Under the pieces are notes generated by a model, which saw only the letters and a program-made list of their open reading frames with translations, had not been told where the DNA came from and did no database searches. A stretch of DNA of 64,000 nucleotides from Claveliimonas ammoniilytica. GTDB taxonomy: Bacteria; Bacillota; Clostridia; Lachnospirales; Lachnospiraceae. Within the stretch, counting starts at the first letter, position 1; the number at the start of each line of letters is the position of its first letter. The position numbers and the translations under genes were made by a program. Location of the stretch: assembly GCF_025567415.1 (NCBI RefSeq), contig NZ_JAOQJV010000012.1, forward strand, positions 16,940 through 80,939. Direction: 5' to 3'. Positions 60,785 to 64,000 of the stretch are shown one piece after another.

Positions 60785-60926
60785 TTACGGGGAGCTGGCG
60801 TAAAAAGCTGGCTGAGAGGAGAATGCATTTCTCGACCCATAACCTGATTTGGATAATGCCAACGTAGGGACAACAAAGCGAGTAATCAGTGATTTAGGAG
60901 ATGCCCTTACGGGGTGTCTCTTTTCT
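60785..60926 (+). promoter_or_regulatory. TPP riboswitch with terminator
   Basis: The aptamer is seen in ACGGGGAGCTGGCGTAAA, CTGGCTGAGAGGAG, GACCCATAACCTGATTTGG and ATAATGCCAACGTAGGGA, which are the conserved THI elements in order. Then GAGATGCCC pairs with GGGTGTCTC (two G-U pairs) followed by TTTTCTTA, a terminator used when TPP is bound. It controls thiW and thiC downstream. Confidence 0.95.
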
Positions 60927-60980
60927 TATTTATAGAAGAGAGTTACTCAACTACTATGGCAGGAAAGGAGGATAATCAAG

Positions 60981-61490
60981 ATGAAACAGAATGACACAGT
61001 TAAGAAGCTTGCTCTTGCAGGTGTTCTGACAGCGGTTGCTGTAGTCGGAAGCTTTATCAGCTTTCCGATACTTGGAAGTAAATGTGCACCGGTACAGCAT
61101 ATGGTAAATGTGCTGGCAGCAGTTGTACTTGGACCATGGTGGGGAGTCGGCATTGCATTTGCGGCAAGTCTGATCCGTAACCTTCTTGGACTCGGAAGTC
61201 TGATGGCATTTCCGGGAAGTATGGTTGGAGCTCTGTGCTGTGGACTGGTATATGCAATGTGTAGAAAACTCTGGCTGACCTGCTGTGCTGAGGCGTTTGG
61301 AACCGGCGTGCTGGGAGGAATTGCAGCTTATCCGGTTGCAAAGCTTTTGATGGGACTGAATCCAACCGGATTATTTGTCTATATTGTGCCATTTCTTGTT
61401 TCTACAGTTGTGGGAAGTATTCTGGCATATGTATTGATCTCTGCATTGGAAAAGGGTGGAGCACTGAACCAGATACGGACTGAAAGGTAA
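60981..61490 (+). CDS. thiW: ThiW, ECF transporter S component for thiazole
   Basis: 169 residues with five to six membrane helices. The start LALAGVLTAVAVVGSFISFPILGSK and NVLAAVVLGPWWGVGIAFAASLIRNLLGLG are typical of ThiW. S components capture a substrate and dock to the shared ECF energising module. ThiW is thought to import the thiazole part of thiamine, which together with ThiC (pyrimidine) would restore thiamine synthesis. It follows the TPP riboswitch. AGGAGG precedes ATG 60981. Confidence 0.9.
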   Translation: MKQNDTVKKLALAGVLTAVAVVGSFISFPILGSKCAPVQHMVNVLAAVVLGPWWGVGIAFAASLIRNLLGLGSLMAFPGSMVGALCCGLVYAMCRKLWLTCCAEAFGTGVLGGIAAYPVAKLLMGLNPTGLFVYIVPFLVSTVVGSILAYVLISALEKGGALNQIRTER

Positions 61491-61585
61491 TGCATGGCGG
61501 CAGATTGGGGGCACCACCTTCTGTCGCGTAAGAAAAATGTTGTGGGCAATAAAGAACCGGGATATCCCGAAGAAGGAGAAAAAAG

Positions 61586-62896
61586 ATGAGAGAATACACA
61601 ACACAGATGGACGCAGCAAGAAAAGGAATTGTAACACCTGAGATCAAGGCAGTTGCAGAGAAAGAACACATGACGTCCGAGGCGCTGATGAAGCTGGTAG
61701 CAGAGGGTAAGGTAGCCATCTGCGCAAACAAGAATCATACTTGTTTAAATCCGGAAGGAGTCGGCAGCATGCTGCGTACAAAGATTAATGTGAATCTGGG
61801 CGTATCCAGAGACTGTAAAGATTATGATATTGAGATGCAGAAGGTAATGAGTGCGGTAAATATGGGGGCAGAAGCCATCATGGATCTGTCCAGCCATGGC
61901 GATACGCAGCCATTCCGTAGAAAACTGACTCATGAATGTCCGGCAATGATCGGTACTGTTCCGGTATATGACAGCGTCATCCACTATCAAAGAGATCTGG
62001 CAACACTGACTGCCAGAGATTTCGTAGATGTAATTCGGATGCATGCCGAAGACGGCGTTGATTTTGTAACGCTGCACTGTGGAATAACAAGAAAGACGAT
62101 CGAACAGATTAAAAAGCACAAACGTAAAATGAATATCGTAAGCCGTGGCGGAAGTCTCGTATTTGCATGGATGAGCATGACAGGTGAAGAGAATCCGTTC
62201 TATGAATATTATGATGAGATTCTGGATATCTGTGAAGAATACGATGTGACGATTTCGCTTGGTGATGCCTGCAGACCAGGATGCCTTGCTGATGCATCCG
62301 ACGTATGCCAGATTGAAGAGTTAGTACGTCTGGGAGAACTTACCAAACGTGCGTGGGCACATAATGTACAGGTTATGGTAGAAGGACCGGGACATGTACC
62401 GCTTGATCAGGTGGCAGCTAATATGAAGATCCAGCAGAGCATCTGCATGGGAGCTCCATTCTATGTACTGGGACCTATCGTAACTGATATTGCACCGGGA
62501 TATGATCACATTACAAGTGCAATCGGTGGAGCAGTAGCCGCTATGAGCGGAGCTGCATTTCTGTGTTATGTAACACCGGCAGAACATCTGGCACTGCCAA
62601 ATGTTGATGATGTGAAGCAGGGAATCATTGCTTCCAAGATTGCGGCTCATGCGGCAGATATTGCTAAGGGCGTGCCGGGAGCAAGAGACATTGATGACAA
62701 GATGGCTGAAGCAAGACAGAAGCTTGACTGGGAAGCACAGTATGCATGTGCGTTGGATCCGGAGCATGCAAAGGCAATCCGTGACAGCAGAAGTCCGGAA
62801 GAGGATCACAGCGATACCTGCAGCATGTGTGGAAAATTCTGCGCAGTACGTAGTATGAACAAAGCACTGGCAGGAGAATATATCGATATTCTGTAA
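61586..62896 (+). CDS. thiC: Phosphomethylpyrimidine synthase
   Basis: 436 residues, a radical-SAM enzyme that converts aminoimidazole ribotide to the pyrimidine precursor of thiamine. The start MREYTTQMDAARKGIVTPE, VEGPGHVPLDQVAANM and YVTPAEHLALP are family hallmarks. The iron-sulphur motif near the C-terminus is CSMCGKFC (Cys-x2-Cys-x3-Cys), one residue shorter than the E. coli form; I recall this spacing from shorter ThiC proteins of anaerobes. GAAGGAG precedes ATG 61586. It shares the riboswitch with thiW. Confidence 0.93.
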   Translation: MREYTTQMDAARKGIVTPEIKAVAEKEHMTSEALMKLVAEGKVAICANKNHTCLNPEGVGSMLRTKINVNLGVSRDCKDYDIEMQKVMSAVNMGAEAIMDLSSHGDTQPFRRKLTHECPAMIGTVPVYDSVIHYQRDLATLTARDFVDVIRMHAEDGVDFVTLHCGITRKTIEQIKKHKRKMNIVSRGGSLVFAWMSMTGEENPFYEYYDEILDICEEYDVTISLGDACRPGCLADASDVCQIEELVRLGELTKRAWAHNVQVMVEGPGHVPLDQVAANMKIQQSICMGAPFYVLGPIVTDIAPGYDHITSAIGGAVAAMSGAAFLCYVTPAEHLALPNVDDVKQGIIASKIAAHAADIAKGVPGARDIDDKMAEARQKLDWEAQYACALDPEHAKAIRDSRSPEEDHSDTCSMCGKFCAVRSMNKALAGEYIDIL

Positions 62897-62912
62897 GATA
62901 GCTGAACTTAGA

Positions 62913-62957
62913 AACAGCACCTTTTTCCTTTATATGGGAAGAAAGGTGCTGTTTTTT
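62913..62957. terminator. Terminator between thiC and the convergent regulator gene
   Basis: AACAGCACCTTT pairs with AAAGGTGCTGTT in a 12-pair stem; the + strand has a run of seven T residues. It likely serves both convergent genes. Confidence 0.85.
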
Positions 62958-64000
62958 TACACATTCTTTTTTAAATCCTGCATGTAAAATATCATCATGA
63001 TATATAGAAAATCCTCTGCACTGTCTAGTGTGATGCCGAATAGTTCTTCTATTTTATTAATTCGATATAATAATGTGTTGCGGTGGATGTGCAATTCACT
63101 GGCGGTTTCTTTGGTATTCTTCAGATTAAAGATATAACTTTTTAAAGTTGGAAGAAATTCGGTTGCATTTTCCATGTCATATGCATTCATGTTTTCTAAT
63201 GATTTTGGCATGTAATTATTAACAGGCATTTGTTCGATACGCGGATATAGTATTGCCGGAAGTATATAATCCTGATACAGGTATAAACGGGCATCGGGAT
63301 TAAGTATCTGCCCATATTTGATGGCATCTAATGTCTGGATTTTGTAATCTTCTATAAGAAGTAGATTGCTAAAATGCTGACTGATACCAGCCTGTGCATG
63401 AAAACGCTTTACGATTTTAGTGAGAGAGGACTGGTATTCATGGAGACTACTGCCCTTTTTGCTCGCCTTATAGTGAAGAATATATAAAACGTTGTCATGT
63501 ATTAAGATCAATTGATTGGGCAAAAGAGACTGGCAGGATCTGCGAATCATGGAAAGTGCCAGCTTTTCGTCGGAATTTCGTGCAGTGACAGCAGTAAGGA
63601 TATAAGGAGGCAGGATTTCACAATTCATATCCTGAAACCATTCATTCAGTTGTTTTTCATTTTTAATGTTTCCGCTGAGTAATTCACTGATAAATACTTT
63701 TTGGAAATGCGGAATATTACTGGATTCAAACCGGTTGCTCTTTAGAAAATATCCGCAAACATTCTGGATGATGGACATGGCTTTCATAAGATCATCGGTA
63801 ATGTTACCTTTTCCCGGATGCATAGTTACATAGGCTTCTACACTGTTATTAATCTTGACGATACCCTGGATAGCAGGAAAATCTTCAGAAGACCCCCAGT
63901 CGATTGAACTGCTTCCCGTCAAGTAGACAATCAAAAAAATAAAAACTATTTCTGCCACCAGATACGAGAAACTGGTGGCAGTTTTTATGCCGCCAACATA
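62957..64000 (-). CDS. PucR/CdaR-type helix-turn-helix regulator (5' end at or beyond the window edge)
   Basis: At least 333 residues from GTG 63956-63958, with the frame open to the window edge. The C-terminal helix-turn-helix reads NTKETASELHIHRNTLLYRI with the same layout as the CdaR-type gene at 32181. A middle GGDEF-like region and a sensor-like N-terminal region can be traced. Aligned with that protein, about 20-30 N-terminal residues are missing or lie beyond the edge. A ten-pair hairpin at 63952-63981 sits within the open frame, so the true start is unclear. The regulated genes are probably to the right. Confidence 0.65.
   Translation of the reverse strand, partial: YVGGIKTATSFSYLVAEIVFIFLIVYLTGSSSIDWGSSEDFPAIQGIVKINNSVEAYVTMHPGKGNITDDLMKAMSIIQNVCGYFLKSNRFESSNIPHFQKVFISELLSGNIKNEKQLNEWFQDMNCEILPPYILTAVTARNSDEKLALSMIRRSCQSLLPNQLILIHDNVLYILHYKASKKGSSLHEYQSSLTKIVKRFHAQAGISQHFSNLLLIEDYKIQTLDAIKYGQILNPDARLYLYQDYILPAILYPRIEQMPVNNYMPKSLENMNAYDMENATEFLPTLKSYIFNLKNTKETASELHIHRNTLLYRINKIEELFGITLDSAEDFLYIMMIFYMQDLKKNV
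63952..63981. terminator. Stem-loop near the right edge, possible terminator
   Basis: CTGCCACCAG and CTGGTGGCAG form a perfect ten-pair stem around a ten-base loop. The + strand continues with TTTTTAT and the minus strand with AAATAGTTTTTATTTTTTT. It could end a transcript from either side, which conflicts with the regulator frame running through it on the minus strand. Confidence 0.5.

Noticed and set aside
60785..60876. Possible protein or other riboswitch class
   Set aside because: The conserved THI-box strings in the right order, and the thiW and thiC genes downstream, fix it as a TPP riboswitch.

Overview
The window reads as chromosomal DNA of a gut-type Clostridia, most likely a Lachnospiraceae. 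The pointers are the Tad-pilus gene set with Flp1, DUF5702 and DUF6382 proteins, the lysine-decarboxylase-like/guanylate kinase-like/holB/ricT/trmN6/rsmI run, a PucR/CdaR regulator beside an aconitase-family hydratase, and a TPP-riboswitch thiW-thiC unit. No species name can be supported from sequence alone. Most housekeeping genes are on the + strand, with good Shine-Dalgarno sites and stem-loop terminators.

Region 1 (1 to about 11250) is AT-rich accessory DNA whose left end lies outside the window. It holds the 3' part of an MmeI-type DNA methyltransferase, a non-coding stretch that folds into nested and tandemly repeated stems (candidate structured RNA, about 2310-2800), relics of a mobilisation module with a TnpW-like gene, a VOC protein, and a regulated recombination module. 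That module has a cI-like repressor, three copies of one operator around a consensus promoter, three tyrosine recombinases in series, a TnpC-like and a TnpV-like protein, 23-bp iteron-like repeats and a small membrane protein. The region ends inside the Tad secretion ATPase gene (tadA/cpaF), of which only the C-terminal 120 codons remain here.

Region 2 (11255-17880) is the rest of the Tad pilus locus: TadB, TadC with a large extracytoplasmic insert, Flp pilin, DUF5702 protein, two TadE-like proteins, a prepilin peptidase and a DUF6382 protein. Region 3 (17924-47166) is core chromosome: rhomboid protease, HIT protein, two ECF sigma factors with likely membrane partners, murG, mtnN, the yaaO-to-rsmI run, a sugar ABC ATPase, a CdaR regulator and hydratase, a TPR/acidic/AAA+-like fusion protein, glgB, trmB, a thioredoxin-like protein and secreted or membrane proteins.

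Region 4 (about 47167-54690) is a GC-richer mobilisable transposon bounded by 20-bp inverted repeats. It carries a pMV158-like oriT, a Mef-like MFS efflux gene behind a multi-hairpin leader, a repressor, a cysteine-rich VLP protein, RepA, a MobV relaxase and a large serine recombinase. It has split a zinc-ribbon membrane-protein gene whose two halves can be rejoined in frame. Region 5 (54867-64000) returns to chromosome: a DUF6512 protein, tRNA-Lys(CUU), a DUF1294 protein, a 33-bp tandem repeat upstream of topB, an ArsB/NhaD-type transporter, a cytidylate-kinase-like protein, the TPP riboswitch with thiW and thiC, and a PucR-type regulator running off the right edge.

The two mobile insertions each break a chromosomal gene. 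The strongest leads for something new are the structured RNA candidate, the repressor-controlled recombinase module inserted in the pilus ATPase gene, and the TPR/acidic/AAA+-like protein whose active-site residues have been replaced.
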